Shown in pieces: positions 26,385-34,413 of a stretch of 62,619 bases of DNA. Made by a program: the position numbers and the translations under genes. The notes below the pieces were generated by a model, which worked only from the letters and a program-made list of their open reading frames with translations, was not told the origin of the DNA and did no database searches. The number at the start of each line of letters is the position of its first letter. Within the stretch, counting starts at the first letter, position 1. The stretch is from Nafulsella turpanensis ZLM-10 (lineage in GTDB: Bacteria; Bacteroidota; Bacteroidia; Cytophagales; Cyclobacteriaceae), in NCBI RefSeq assembly GCF_000346615.1, contig NZ_ANNU01000048.1, positions 1 to 62,619 of the forward strand, in the 5' to 3' direction.

Positions 26385-27935
26385 TTGAAGAATGTCAGTT
26401 CATTTGTTTTAAAAGCCGCCCTTTTTGCAACAGGCCTCTCAGGGGTGGTGGCCGAGTATGTATTATCTACCCTGGCCTCTTATTTTATTGGCGACTCCAC
26501 CGTTCAGTGGGCGCTGATTATCTCCACCATGCTCTTTTCCATGGGCTTTGGCAGCCGCCTGTCGAAATATTTTGAAGAAAACCTGCTGGAGAAGTTTATC
26601 ATTATTGAGCTGCTGCTTACCATTTTTGTCTCTATCTGTTCTCTTCTGGCTTTTACCGCAGCGGCCTACACCATGTATGTCGGCCTGATTATCTATGCCA
26701 TGAGCATCCTTATCGGGCTGCTGATTGGTATGGAGATTCCGCTGGTTATTCGCCTCAACGATGAGTTTGAGGTGTTAAAAGTGAATGTCTCTTCCATACT
26801 GGAGAAGGACTACTATGGCAGTTTGCTGGGAGGTGTATTCTTTGCCTTTGTAGGGCTGCCTTACTTAGGCCTCACCTATACACCCTTTGTACTGGCTGCT
26901 ATCAATTTTAGTGTAACCGTGGCTATGGTAGGGCTGGTATGGAAAAGCGTAGTGCCAAGGGTGCGCCTCCGCTATGGAGGAATGTTAGGCGCAGTTGCAG
27001 CCTTTTTACTGGCGGGTGTTTTGCTGGCTCAGCCCATTGTGCTCTATGGAGAACAGCGGCGCTACAAAGATAAAATCATTTTTTCTGCCCAGAGCAAATA
27101 TCAGAAAGTGGTAATAACCCAGTGGCAGGACGATTACTGGCTGTTTATCAACGGCAATCAGCAGCTGAGTACACTGGACGAAGCCATGTACCACGAGCCA
27201 CTGGTGCACCCTGCCATGAAGCTGCAGCAACAGGCAAAGAGAGTGCTGGTACTGGGCGGCGGAGATGGTTGTGCCGTTCGGGAAATTTTAAAGTACTCTT
27301 CGGTAGAAGAAGTGAAGCTGGTGGACCTTGACCCGCTGATGACTGATTTAGGAATGAACCATCCGGTGCTTAAAGAACTGAACCAGGGCGCACTCCTCAA
27401 TCCAAAGGTGGAGATTATTAATGCCGACGGCTTTATCTTTCTCCAGCAGGATTCTGCTTATTACGATGTGATAATTCTTGATTTCCCCGACCCGAATAAT
27501 GCCGAACTGGCAAGGCTATATAGCGAAGAATTTTACCGGATGGTACACAGGAGGCTGAAGAAAAACGGGGTGATGGTTACCCAGGCCGGCAGCCCTTATT
27601 TTGCCACCAGGGCTTTCAGGTGTATCGACCTTACCGTACAGGCGGCAGGGTTCTCCACGGTTCCGCTGCATAACCAGGTAGTAACACTGGGCGAGTGGGG
27701 CTGGATTTTAGGCATGAAAGAAGAGGTAGCTTCGCGGGAGCGCATCAAGAAAAGCCTGGTAAACCTGGAGTTTAAGGATGTGGAAACCCGCTGGATTAAC
27801 CATGAGGCCATGTCGCTGATAACCTCTTTTGGAAAAGATATCTATTCAATTGGTACAGATAGCGTGCGGGTAAACAAAGTAAACGATCCTGTTTTGTATC
27901 GCTATTATTTAAACGGTAACTGGGACCTTTATTAA
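26385..27935 (+). CDS. speE: membrane-anchored polyamine aminopropyltransferase (SpeE-like)
   Basis: A 516-residue protein: about seven N-terminal transmembrane segments (residues ~8-220, e.g. LIISTMLFSMGFGSRL, FIIIELLLTIFVSICSLLAF) and a C-terminal spermidine-synthase domain with VLVLGGGDGCAVREILKY, VKLVDLDPLMTDL, VIILDFPDPNNAELARLYSEEFYR. The first Met-coding position is TTG at 26385; the next in-frame ATG lies ~48 codons in and would cut the first helix. It transfers aminopropyl groups from decarboxylated AdoMet, which the next gene makes. Likely product spermidine, acting at the membrane. Confidence 0.88.
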   Translation: MKNVSSFVLKAALFATGLSGVVAEYVLSTLASYFIGDSTVQWALIISTMLFSMGFGSRLSKYFEENLLEKFIIIELLLTIFVSICSLLAFTAAAYTMYVGLIIYAMSILIGLLIGMEIPLVIRLNDEFEVLKVNVSSILEKDYYGSLLGGVFFAFVGLPYLGLTYTPFVLAAINFSVTVAMVGLVWKSVVPRVRLRYGGMLGAVAAFLLAGVLLAQPIVLYGEQRRYKDKIIFSAQSKYQKVVITQWQDDYWLFINGNQQLSTLDEAMYHEPLVHPAMKLQQQAKRVLVLGGGDGCAVREILKYSSVEEVKLVDLDPLMTDLGMNHPVLKELNQGALLNPKVEIINADGFIFLQQDSAYYDVIILDFPDPNNAELARLYSEEFYRMVHRRLKKNGVMVTQAGSPYFATRAFRCIDLTVQAAGFSTVPLHNQVVTLGEWGWILGMKEEVASRERIKKSLVNLEFKDVETRWINHEAMSLITSFGKDIYSIGTDSVRVNKVNDPVLYRYYLNGNWDLY

Positions 27936-27936
27936 C

Positions 27937-28272
27937 ATGGACTATTCTGCAACGGGAAATCAGGGACTGATCGACAACTTTAAAAGTTGGGTGCAGGAAA
28001 CCGATCCCGCTACCCTTAAAGCGCTGATGGCGGAGTACCTGGAGCGGTGCCAGTTTCAGGTATTGAATTTTACCGAGCACTATTTCAGTCCGCATGGCTA
28101 TACCTGCCTCTGGCTGCTGGGCGAAAGCCACCTCGCTATTCATACTTTTCCCGAAAAGGGGCTGTGCTATATTGAGCTCAGCAGCTGCAATGCGAAAAAG
28201 AATGAGCAGTTTCAGTCCCTCCTGGAGAGCCGTTTCAGCCATCCGGCAGCTTCATCAAAAGACGTTTACTGA
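27937..28272 (+). CDS. speD: S-adenosylmethionine decarboxylase proenzyme
   Basis: A 111-residue class 1B AdoMet decarboxylase proenzyme. The self-cleavage site is Glu63-Ser64 in LGESHLAIHTFPEKG; the Ser becomes the pyruvoyl group. His69 and Cys84 (in ELSSCN) complete the catalytic set. It begins one base after the aminopropyltransferase stop, so substrate maker and user are coupled. The last codons overlap the convergent K+ channel gene by seven bases. The N-terminus (YSATGNQGLIDNF) is slightly longer than in minimal SpeH proteins. Confidence 0.93.
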   Translation: MDYSATGNQGLIDNFKSWVQETDPATLKALMAEYLERCQFQVLNFTEHYFSPHGYTCLWLLGESHLAIHTFPEKGLCYIELSSCNAKKNEQFQSLLESRFSHPAASSKDVY

Positions 28273-29321
28273 AAAATGCGGCCCTCGCCAGCCGTGAAAA
28301 TCCTGCGTAAGTCAGCCTTGGCCTTGCCATTGCTCATCAGTATCAGGTAATCCCCCTCATCAATAACTGTTCCGGCGGGCGGGTTCTTAACCATGATTCT
28401 TTTTCCGCCCTTCATTTTACTTATTCCCAGCAGTATGCTGTTGTAGTCCGATTTCAGCTCATGAAAGACATCCTCGGTGTCTTTATTCACAAAAGGGTTT
28501 CTGGGGGCTACCCAATATTGCTGAATGTCAAAGTCCTCTTCCGAGCGGGAGGAGCTCAGCAGGTCCAGGTTCATGTCGGCTACATCCGGCTCAAAAATGT
28601 AGCTTGCGACTAACTTAGAAGCAATTTCATTTTTAGTAATCACATAGGTAACCCCCGCAGCCTTAAATGTCTCTTTGAGTTGTAACTTTTGCAGGTTTAC
28701 TACAATCTCCGGCTTTGGGTAATACTTCTTAAAGTTGATGACATACAGCAGTGCTTCAGAATCATCCTCAAAGCTGATAAAGAGGGTGGTGGCCTTATTG
28801 GCATTGACCTTTTCCAGTGCTTCGAAGTTGCTAAACTCATTGTACAGCACAAAAACCTGCTCTTTGCTGTACTGGGTATAGATGAGGTCTATATCATCTT
28901 TTTTATTGGTAACAATGGCAATTTTCTTATGGCTATGGTACACTTCATCGGCCACCAGGCGGCTAAAATCGTTCCAGCCGACGAATAAAATATGGTCTTT
29001 AAAGTCAGTGCCATGGAAGCCCATTTTTTTATTTTCTATCATCGTGTAAATTTTATTTGAGATGGTACTGAACAGAAAGCCTAAAACCCCGAGGCTGGCA
29101 AAAATATAGATGTAGCCAATCATTTTTCCGCCTGTGGTTATCGGGAACATATCGCCATAGCCAACCGTGGTAAGCGTAACAAACATATACCAGAAGGCAT
29201 TGCTGAGGGTATTGATGGAGCTGTCCGGATGAGGAGCTTCAAAATACACCAGTAAAAGGTTGCATACCACTACTACAAGCAGGGAGGCAGCCAGGAGTAG
29301 GTAAGGTCTTTTAATTTTCAT
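28266..29321 (-). CDS. two-helix potassium channel with RCK (TrkA) domain
   Basis: A 351-residue K+ channel: helix 1 (LLLAASLLVVVVCNLLLVYF), pore helix with selectivity filter TTVGYGD (residues 51-57), helix 2 (IGYIYIFASLGVLGFLFST), then TrkA-N/RCK (about 105-235: ILFVGWNDFSRLVADEV) and a TrkA-C domain at the end (VIDEGDYLILMSNGKA). Such channels gate on cytoplasmic ligands, so it may adjust membrane potential. The upstream amidase gene ends 30 bases before it on the same strand. It is convergent with, and overlaps, speD. Confidence 0.92.
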   Translation of the reverse strand: MKIKRPYLLLAASLLVVVVCNLLLVYFEAPHPDSSINTLSNAFWYMFVTLTTVGYGDMFPITTGGKMIGYIYIFASLGVLGFLFSTISNKIYTMIENKKMGFHGTDFKDHILFVGWNDFSRLVADEVYHSHKKIAIVTNKKDDIDLIYTQYSKEQVFVLYNEFSNFEALEKVNANKATTLFISFEDDSEALLYVINFKKYYPKPEIVVNLQKLQLKETFKAAGVTYVITKNEIASKLVASYIFEPDVADMNLDLLSSSRSEEDFDIQQYWVAPRNPFVNKDTEDVFHELKSDYNSILLGISKMKGGKRIMVKNPPAGTVIDEGDYLILMSNGKAKADLRRIFTAGEGRIFQ

Positions 29322-29351
29322 GTGGTGGCAAAATACAAAAACTAATTAAAA

Positions 29352-30947
29352 TTACCTGTCTTCTTTTGCAGGAGCAGCGCTTTCGGAGAACTGCCGTGGT
29401 GGCTTTCGGTGCTGAGTGCCCTGCTCGTAAGCATAGGTGTAGCCAATGAGCGTAGGTTCGTCGAACATCCGGCCGAGGAACTGAAGACCGGCAGGCAGGC
29501 TCCCATCGGTGTAGCCCATGGGAACGGTGAAAGCAGGCTGCCCGGTATGTGGGGCAATGAGCTGGCTGTTGTCTCCTTTGTAGCCTTCGAAATCTCCTAC
29601 TTTAGCAGGCGGGTGATTCCAGCTGGGGTAAATGAGTGCGCCCAGCTGATGTCTGTCCATGGCCTCCCTTACCGCATTTCTAAAGGCAATCCTGCGTGGG
29701 TCAGTAAAGGCATCGGAGCATTCGTGAATGCTGCTGTCGGTAGGTGTCTGGTCCTTGGCTTCCAGAAAGTATTTCAGGTTCTCTTCTATGTAGGGAGCGT
29801 ATTTTCCTGAGGCGACAATTTCTTCTAAATTTTTAACAGGCACCTCTTCTCCTAAAGTGGCAAGGTACTCGTTGATGTCGTGTTTAAAAACATCGCACCA
29901 CTGGTTCCGGCTCAGACTGTCGAAGTTATGGATTTCAACAGAATCTACCACAATGGCTCCGAGGCTTCTTAAATCGGCAATGGCCTGTTCAAAAAGTGCT
30001 TTAACCTTCGGGTGGGGGTTATCTTCGCTCAGGGTTCTCAGCACGCCAATCCGTGCACCTTTAAGGGCGTCTTTGTCCAGGAATCGGGTGTAGTTCTCCG
30101 GCACTTTGCCCTGGCTGTATTTAGTAAGGGGATCGGCCGGATCATAGCCGGCAATTACTTCGAGCACTTTGGTGGCATCTTCTACGGTACGCGCCATTGG
30201 TCCGCCAACATCATTGCGCAGGTAGAGCGGAACAATGCCGTGCCGGCTGGTGAGGCCAAGTGTGGAGCGAAAGCCTACCAGTGCAGTATGTGAAGATGGG
30301 CCCCGGATGGAGTTACCCGTGTCGGTACCAAGACCCAGGGTGCCGAAGTTTGCTGCCACAGCAGCGGCGGTGCCTCCGCTGGAACCGGCAGGTACATGTT
30401 CTAAATTGTAGGGGTTCAGCGTTTCTCCTGCAATGGAGCTGATGCTTACCATAGGGCTGAAGGCCCATTCAGCCATATTGGATTTAGCCAGTACAATGGC
30501 TCCGGCTTCTTTCAGTTCTTTTATCTGGTAAGCATCTTCATCGGGTTCGAAGCCTTTCAGCGCCAGTGAGCCTGCGGTAGTCTGTAAGCCTTCGGTCTGG
30601 TAGTTGTCTTTTACTATCAGGGGGATGCAGTGTAGCTTTCTCAGCTGGCCTGTGCGGGCATACTCTTCATCGAGTTGGCGTGCTCTTTCCAGTGCATCGG
30701 GATTGGTAAGCACAATGGCATTTAGCTTTGTGGGCTGGTCATAGGTTTCTATTCGCTCCAGGTAAGCCTTTACCAGCTGCTCGCAACTGCAATTTCCTGC
30801 TGCAAAAGCCTGGTGGATTTCAGCTATGGTAGCCTCCTCTAACTCAAAGGGTTCTTCGACAGCTTCGGTGTTAGCAGCCGGATTGCAGCTATTAAATAAA
30901 AAGAAGAAAAGAATGGAGCTGAAAGCCGGCAGGATTCTAAAAAGCAT
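29352..30947 (-). CDS. amidase-signature lipoprotein
   Basis: A 531-residue amidase-signature hydrolase with a lipobox (FFFLFNSCNPAA, Cys21), so it is an envelope lipoprotein. The Ser-cisSer-Lys triad is visible: Lys in LIVKDNYQTEGLQTTAGS, the glycine-rich PAGSSGGTAAAVAANFGTLGLGTDTGNSIRGPS segment split as AGSSGG (cis-Ser) and TDTGNSIRG (nucleophile Ser). It hydrolyses an amide, but a periplasmic place argues against GatA function. Substrate unknown. It precedes the K+ channel by 30 bases. Confidence 0.9.
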   Translation of the reverse strand: MLFRILPAFSSILFFFLFNSCNPAANTEAVEEPFELEEATIAEIHQAFAAGNCSCEQLVKAYLERIETYDQPTKLNAIVLTNPDALERARQLDEEYARTGQLRKLHCIPLIVKDNYQTEGLQTTAGSLALKGFEPDEDAYQIKELKEAGAIVLAKSNMAEWAFSPMVSISSIAGETLNPYNLEHVPAGSSGGTAAAVAANFGTLGLGTDTGNSIRGPSSHTALVGFRSTLGLTSRHGIVPLYLRNDVGGPMARTVEDATKVLEVIAGYDPADPLTKYSQGKVPENYTRFLDKDALKGARIGVLRTLSEDNPHPKVKALFEQAIADLRSLGAIVVDSVEIHNFDSLSRNQWCDVFKHDINEYLATLGEEVPVKNLEEIVASGKYAPYIEENLKYFLEAKDQTPTDSSIHECSDAFTDPRRIAFRNAVREAMDRHQLGALIYPSWNHPPAKVGDFEGYKGDNSQLIAPHTGQPAFTVPMGYTDGSLPAGLQFLGRMFDEPTLIGYTYAYEQGTQHRKPPRQFSESAAPAKEDR

Positions 30948-31062
30948 ACTTAATGTGGTAAAAAGATGAAATTAAGAGCGAAAGTAAGTTTTATTTGGGG
31001 AAACTCAGCGGCCCAATATTGCCGAATTTTATACAGCAGAGTTCTTTAAATACTTCTTTCTG

Positions 31063-31082
31063 GTCAGAGGCAAACCTCTGAC
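31063..31082 (-). terminator. possible weak terminator hairpin after the HD gene
   Basis: Perfect 8-bp stem GTCAGAGG / CCTCTGAC with loop CAAA, 46 bases downstream of the HD gene stop. There is no T-run on that strand, so this is only a candidate. Confidence 0.35.
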
Positions 31083-31127
31083 GCTACGGAAATTTACTGA
31101 GCTGTTATGTTTATTTTCATAACCTGC

Positions 31128-31739
31128 TTATTGAGCTGCCTGTGGCTGGTGTTGAATAATGAACTGAATTAGCTCTTCCAAAGGCACATTCGCCCGCTCA
31201 TACGCATCCTTAATATCTTCGCGCGATACCTGGGCGGCAAAGGCTTTATCTTTCAGCCGTTTTTTTACACCTTTTACTTCCATGCCATTGTATCCTTCTG
31301 GCCGCATAAGGGAGTAGGCATGGGTGAGGCCGGACAGCTCATCAAAGGCATACAGCATTTTATCCATATCACTAACCGGTTCCACGCCAAAATATTTAGG
31401 TCCGTGGGAGGCAATGGCCCGGATGATGGAAGGATCTATCTTCCGGTTTTCAAGTTCATTTATAATGCGGGCGCAATGTTCTTCCGGCCACTGATCCCAG
31501 TCGGCATCGTGCAGCAGCCCGGCAAGGAACCATTTATGCTGTTCCTGCTCATTGAGTCCGGCTTTTTCGCGGGCCCAGGACTGCATCAGGTGGCCCACCT
31601 GCTTCATGTGCAGTTGCAGCCGGTCATTTTTCACCCAGTCGTCGAGAAGGGCAAGGGCTTCTTCCCTGCTCATCGTATTGCCTGTATTTGCAGGGTCGCC
31701 GAATTCTGTGCGGCCCAGATTAAGATCGTGCTTGGTCAT
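31128..31739 (-). CDS. HD-domain protein
   Basis: A 203-residue HD phosphohydrolase-like protein: conserved H in MKQVGHLMQSWA, the HD pair in LLHDADWDQWPEEH, a third His in ASHGPKYFG and a final Asp in LYAFDELSGL. All metal ligands are present. Small HD proteins of this kind are uncharacterised nucleotide or phosphate hydrolases. An in-frame Met at residue 23 (MSREEALALLDDW) matches the usual family start better, so the first 22 residues may not be translated. Confidence 0.82.
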   Translation of the reverse strand: MTKHDLNLGRTEFGDPANTGNTMSREEALALLDDWVKNDRLQLHMKQVGHLMQSWAREKAGLNEQEQHKWFLAGLLHDADWDQWPEEHCARIINELENRKIDPSIIRAIASHGPKYFGVEPVSDMDKMLYAFDELSGLTHAYSLMRPEGYNGMEVKGVKKRLKDKAFAAQVSREDIKDAYERANVPLEELIQFIIQHQPQAAQ

Positions 31740-31937
31740 AAACTAGCTGGTTTTATTATCCTTTTACAGGTTATAGAGTCTGTAGAATACTTTTTCTCCT
31801 GATGTTTCTCACAACCGGCAAAGGTTAACTACCTCTCTTGTGAAGGTTTAACTTAATATTAGAAAAAAGTAGCTAAAAGTACTACAGCTAAAAGGGGAAA
31901 TATGTAGAAGGGACTGCGGCAGCTGGTGTAAAACAAA

Positions 31938-31963
31938 AAAGCCTGATAGGACTATCAGGCTTT
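31938..31963 (-). terminator. terminator 3' of the tRNA-Asn cluster
   Basis: Perfect 12-bp stem AAAGCCTGATAG / CTATCAGGCTTT with a 2-base centre, then TTTTTTG on the minus strand. It follows the decayed tRNA copy 1 directly. Its sequence is related to the one at 32075-32100, so tRNA and terminator duplicated as one unit. Confidence 0.8.
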
Positions 31964-31964
31964 G

Positions 31965-32067
31965 CTCCTCAGGTAGGGCTCGAACCGCACGGGCGGCCCC
32001 GCAACGACCCTTTGATTAACAGTCAGATGCTCTAACCAGCTGCACAGAAGCGACTACTTCTCCAGGA
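31965..32067 (-). pseudogene. decayed tRNA-Asn copy 1 with two insertions
   Basis: About 103 bases aligning to the two intact tRNA-Asn genes nearby. The anticodon arm (CTGACTGTTAATC) and D-loop are intact, but a ~16-base GC-rich block (GCGGGGCCGCCCGTGC on the minus strand) sits inside the 5' side of the T-stem, and about 11-13 bases including an AGAAG/CTTCT hairpin sit in the D-stem region. The acceptor stem no longer pairs fully. It should not make a working tRNA. Confidence 0.8.
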
Positions 32068-32074
32068 ACAAAAA

Positions 32075-32100
32075 AAGCCTGACACGATTGTATCAGGCTT
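32075..32100 (-). terminator. terminator after intact tRNA-Asn 1
   Basis: 11-bp stem AAGCCTGACAC / GTATCAGGCTT with one wobble pair and loop GATT, then seven T on the minus strand. It starts 3 bases past the tRNA 3' end. Confidence 0.8.
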
Positions 32101-32103
32101 AAG

Positions 32104-32177
32104 CTCCTCAGGTTGGGCTCGAACCAACGACCCTCTGATTAACAGTCAGATGCTCTAACCAGCTGAGCTACTGAGGA
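32104..32177 (-). tRNA. tRNA-Asn (anticodon GTT), copy 1
   Basis: A 74-base cloverleaf: acceptor TCCTCAG / CTGAGGA with discriminator G, D-arm GCTCAGCTGGTTAGAGC, anticodon arm TCTGA-CTGTTAA-TCAGA with GTT, T-arm GTTGG-TTCGAGC-CCAAC. CCA is not encoded. Identical to copy 2 at 32332-32405. Confidence 0.96.
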
Positions 32178-32212
32178 AAATGCTGGCAATAAATTATGAA
32201 CGTTTCATTAAG

Positions 32213-32304
32213 CTTCTCAGATTGGGCTCGGACCGCGCGGCTGCCGCCAACGACCCTCTGATGAGCAGCCTGGGTCTTTAGCCAGTTTTGCAGACTAACT
32301 GGAG
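32213..32304 (-). pseudogene. decayed tRNA-Asn copy 2 with T-arm insertion
   Basis: About 92 bases related to the intact tRNA-Asn. The 3' part (TCCGAGCCCAATCTGAGAAG) and GGGTCGTTGG are recognisable. A 14-base GC-rich palindromic block (GGCGGCAGCCGCGC on the minus strand) lies at the same T-stem place as in the other decayed copy. The anticodon stem is broken and the loop reads CTGCTCA instead of CTGTTAA. The D-arm has drifted. Non-functional as a tRNA. Confidence 0.75.
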
Positions 32305-32331
32305 TGCATTTAAATCAAGCATTCATTTAAG

Positions 32332-32405
32332 CTCCTCAGGTTGGGCTCGAACCAACGACCCTCTGATTAACAGTCAGATGCTCTAACCAGCTGAGCTACT
32401 GAGGA
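32332..32405 (-). tRNA. tRNA-Asn (anticodon GTT), copy 2
   Basis: Identical over 74 bases to the tRNA-Asn at 32104-32177, with the same acceptor, D, GTT anticodon and T arms and G discriminator. It is the first in the direction of transcription. No separate terminator lies between it and the decayed copy downstream. Confidence 0.96.
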
Positions 32406-32775
32406 ATTTTACCCGCCAAACGGGAATGCAATTATAGCAGCTTATTTTCTTTTCTCCAACTGAGGAGGGCCTTTTTTTGAAAAAATTGTGGCAGTCAGTT
32501 CTCCTTTAAAAACAGGCGAAGTAGCAGCAGATTTAAGATAAAAATTCAGCAAATGAGCCGGTAGAGATCTCTTGTTCATCCTTAAATAGTGAAGCTCTTT
32601 TGAGGGAGGCAGGCAAAAACAGCCAGCAATGAAAAGGCCGGCAGTTTACAGTGCTTTTTTGTTAAATAATGTTAAAACACAAAAGGAGTCAGGAATTATA
32701 GCGTTAAGTGTATGGTTTTTGATACACATCAGGAAAGCAACGAAAAAATATTTAGAATTTTAATATCTTAAGCAC
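32406..32775. other. intergenic region, 370 bp
   Basis: It must contain the promoter for the tRNA-Asn cluster (minus) and for htrA (plus). I see a GGGCC-T7 run at 32468-32479, several A-rich stretches and TTTG at 32715, but no convincing paired -33/-7 boxes and no ORF. Confidence 0.4.
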
Positions 32776-34284
32776 ATGAGTAAAAAACACTTCTATTTCG
32801 GCATTATTCTGGCCGCCCTTATTGGTGGACTGGTGGCTGTAGCAGGTTTTTACCTGACCCGCAATAATGGTTCTCAGCAGTTAAATCCGCTAAATGACCG
32901 CCAGAATGTCAGATTCTCCTCTTATATCGACCCTTCTGAGTTTACAGTGCCAGAAGGCTTAAATTTTGTATATGCTGCAGAATTAGCCACTCCCGCAGTA
33001 GTACACATCCGCTCTACCTACAGTGGTAATACTGCTACCGCAAAGGGACGGCCAATGCAGCAGCATCCTTTCCAGGATATGTTTCCTGATCTGTTCGGCA
33101 ATCCCGGTCAGCAAATTCCAAAAGGTCACCCAGGTGTTCCGCGCGGCTCCAGTGGTTCAGGGGTCATCGTTTCTGAGGATGGTTATATCGTAACCAATAA
33201 CCACGTAATTGACAATGCCAGCACCATTGAAGTAGTGCTGAGCGATAACCGTAAATATACTGCCGAGCTGGTAGGTACTGACCCGACTACCGATATTGCC
33301 GTTCTTAAAATTGAGGAGGAAAACCTGCCTTTCTTATCTTACGGAGATTCAGACAAAATTAAAATTGGAGAGTGGGTGCTTGCGGTTGGAAACCCTTACG
33401 ACCTTAACTCTACCGTTACTGCCGGTATTGTAAGTGCCAAAAGCCGTAGCATAGGGATACTGGCTAACGAAGCAGGTACCGGTATCGAATCTTTTATCCA
33501 GACCGATGCAGCCGTTAACCCAGGTAACAGTGGTGGTGCACTGGTGAACCTCAAGGGTGAACTGATTGGTGTGAATACTGCCATCGCTTCTCCAACAGGC
33601 TCTTATTCCGGCTATAGCTTTGCAGTACCGGTATCGCTTGTTTCTAAAATTGTGGAGGATATTAAGGAGTATGGAACTGTACAGCGTGCGCTCCTTGGGG
33701 TAAGAATCGGTAATGTAAATGCAGAGCTGGCTAAAGCCGAAGGCCTTGAAGTAAACAAAGGTGTATATGTGGCGGATGTAAACGCAGGAAGTGCAGCCGC
33801 AGAGGCAGGTATTGAAAAAGGCGACGTTATTGTAGAGGTAAATGAGCACCCTACTCGAACAGTAGCGCAACTGCAGGAAAGCATTGCGCTGAACCGTCCC
33901 GGCGATAAGGTAAAGGTTACGTTTTACCGTAATGGTGAGCTGAGCAGTGTAATGGCTACCCTTAAGAACAGCATGGGCACCACAGCGGTAGTTGCCAAAA
34001 GTGAAGGTCAGCTTGAGCTGAGCGGTGCTCTTCTTGCTAACCTTTCGCCTGAAGAAAGCCGCCAGTTAGGTATTGAAGGTGGTGTAGTAGTGGAAAGGAT
34101 TGGGAATGGAAAATGGGCTGAGGCAGGTGTAGCAGAAGGCTTCATCATTACTGCCATCGATAATAAAAAAGTAACCAGCACCGAAGAACTACTTTATATC
34201 CTTAAAAATAAGCGTGGGGAGGGTACTCTTGTAGAAGGTATCAGCCCGAATGGTGAAAAAGTTTACTATGGTATGCCCTGGTAA
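32776..34284 (+). CDS. htrA: HtrA/DegP-family periplasmic serine protease
   Basis: A 502-residue Do-family protease and chaperone for envelope proteins: N-terminal signal anchor (FGIILAALIGGLVAVAGFYL), trypsin-like domain with His143 (VTNNHVIDN), Asp173 (TTDIAVLK) and Ser252 (NPGNSGGAL), then two PDZ domains (about 305-395 and 405-500, e.g. VYVADVNAGSAAAEAGIEKGD). The LA-loop region (GRPMQQHPFQDMFPDLFG) is present. It is monocistronic with a strong terminator. Confidence 0.95.
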   Translation: MSKKHFYFGIILAALIGGLVAVAGFYLTRNNGSQQLNPLNDRQNVRFSSYIDPSEFTVPEGLNFVYAAELATPAVVHIRSTYSGNTATAKGRPMQQHPFQDMFPDLFGNPGQQIPKGHPGVPRGSSGSGVIVSEDGYIVTNNHVIDNASTIEVVLSDNRKYTAELVGTDPTTDIAVLKIEEENLPFLSYGDSDKIKIGEWVLAVGNPYDLNSTVTAGIVSAKSRSIGILANEAGTGIESFIQTDAAVNPGNSGGALVNLKGELIGVNTAIASPTGSYSGYSFAVPVSLVSKIVEDIKEYGTVQRALLGVRIGNVNAELAKAEGLEVNKGVYVADVNAGSAAAEAGIEKGDVIVEVNEHPTRTVAQLQESIALNRPGDKVKVTFYRNGELSSVMATLKNSMGTTAVVAKSEGQLELSGALLANLSPEESRQLGIEGGVVVERIGNGKWAEAGVAEGFIITAIDNKKVTSTEELLYILKNKRGEGTLVEGISPNGEKVYYGMPW

Positions 34285-34309
34285 GCCACTTGAAGAACAA
34301 TAGTAAAAG

Positions 34310-34337
34310 AAGGCACTCCGCTGGGGTGCCTTTTTTT
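34310..34337 (+). terminator. terminator of htrA
   Basis: 10-bp stem AAGGCACTCC / GGGGTGCCTT with one wobble pair, 3-nt loop GCT, then seven T. It lies 25 bases after the stop. Confidence 0.88.
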
Positions 34338-34370
34338 ATGCTTAAATTAAGTTATTTCTTCCGATTCCTT

Positions 34371-34378
34371 TATCTTTA
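34371..34378 (+). promoter_or_regulatory. candidate -7 box of amaB
   Basis: TATCTTTA, one mismatch to TAnnTTTG, 35 bases before the ATG at 34414. No exact TTTG at -33. Confidence 0.35.
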
Positions 34379-34413
34379 GGTTTACAAACAGAATGAACAA
34401 TTGATAATTTTTT

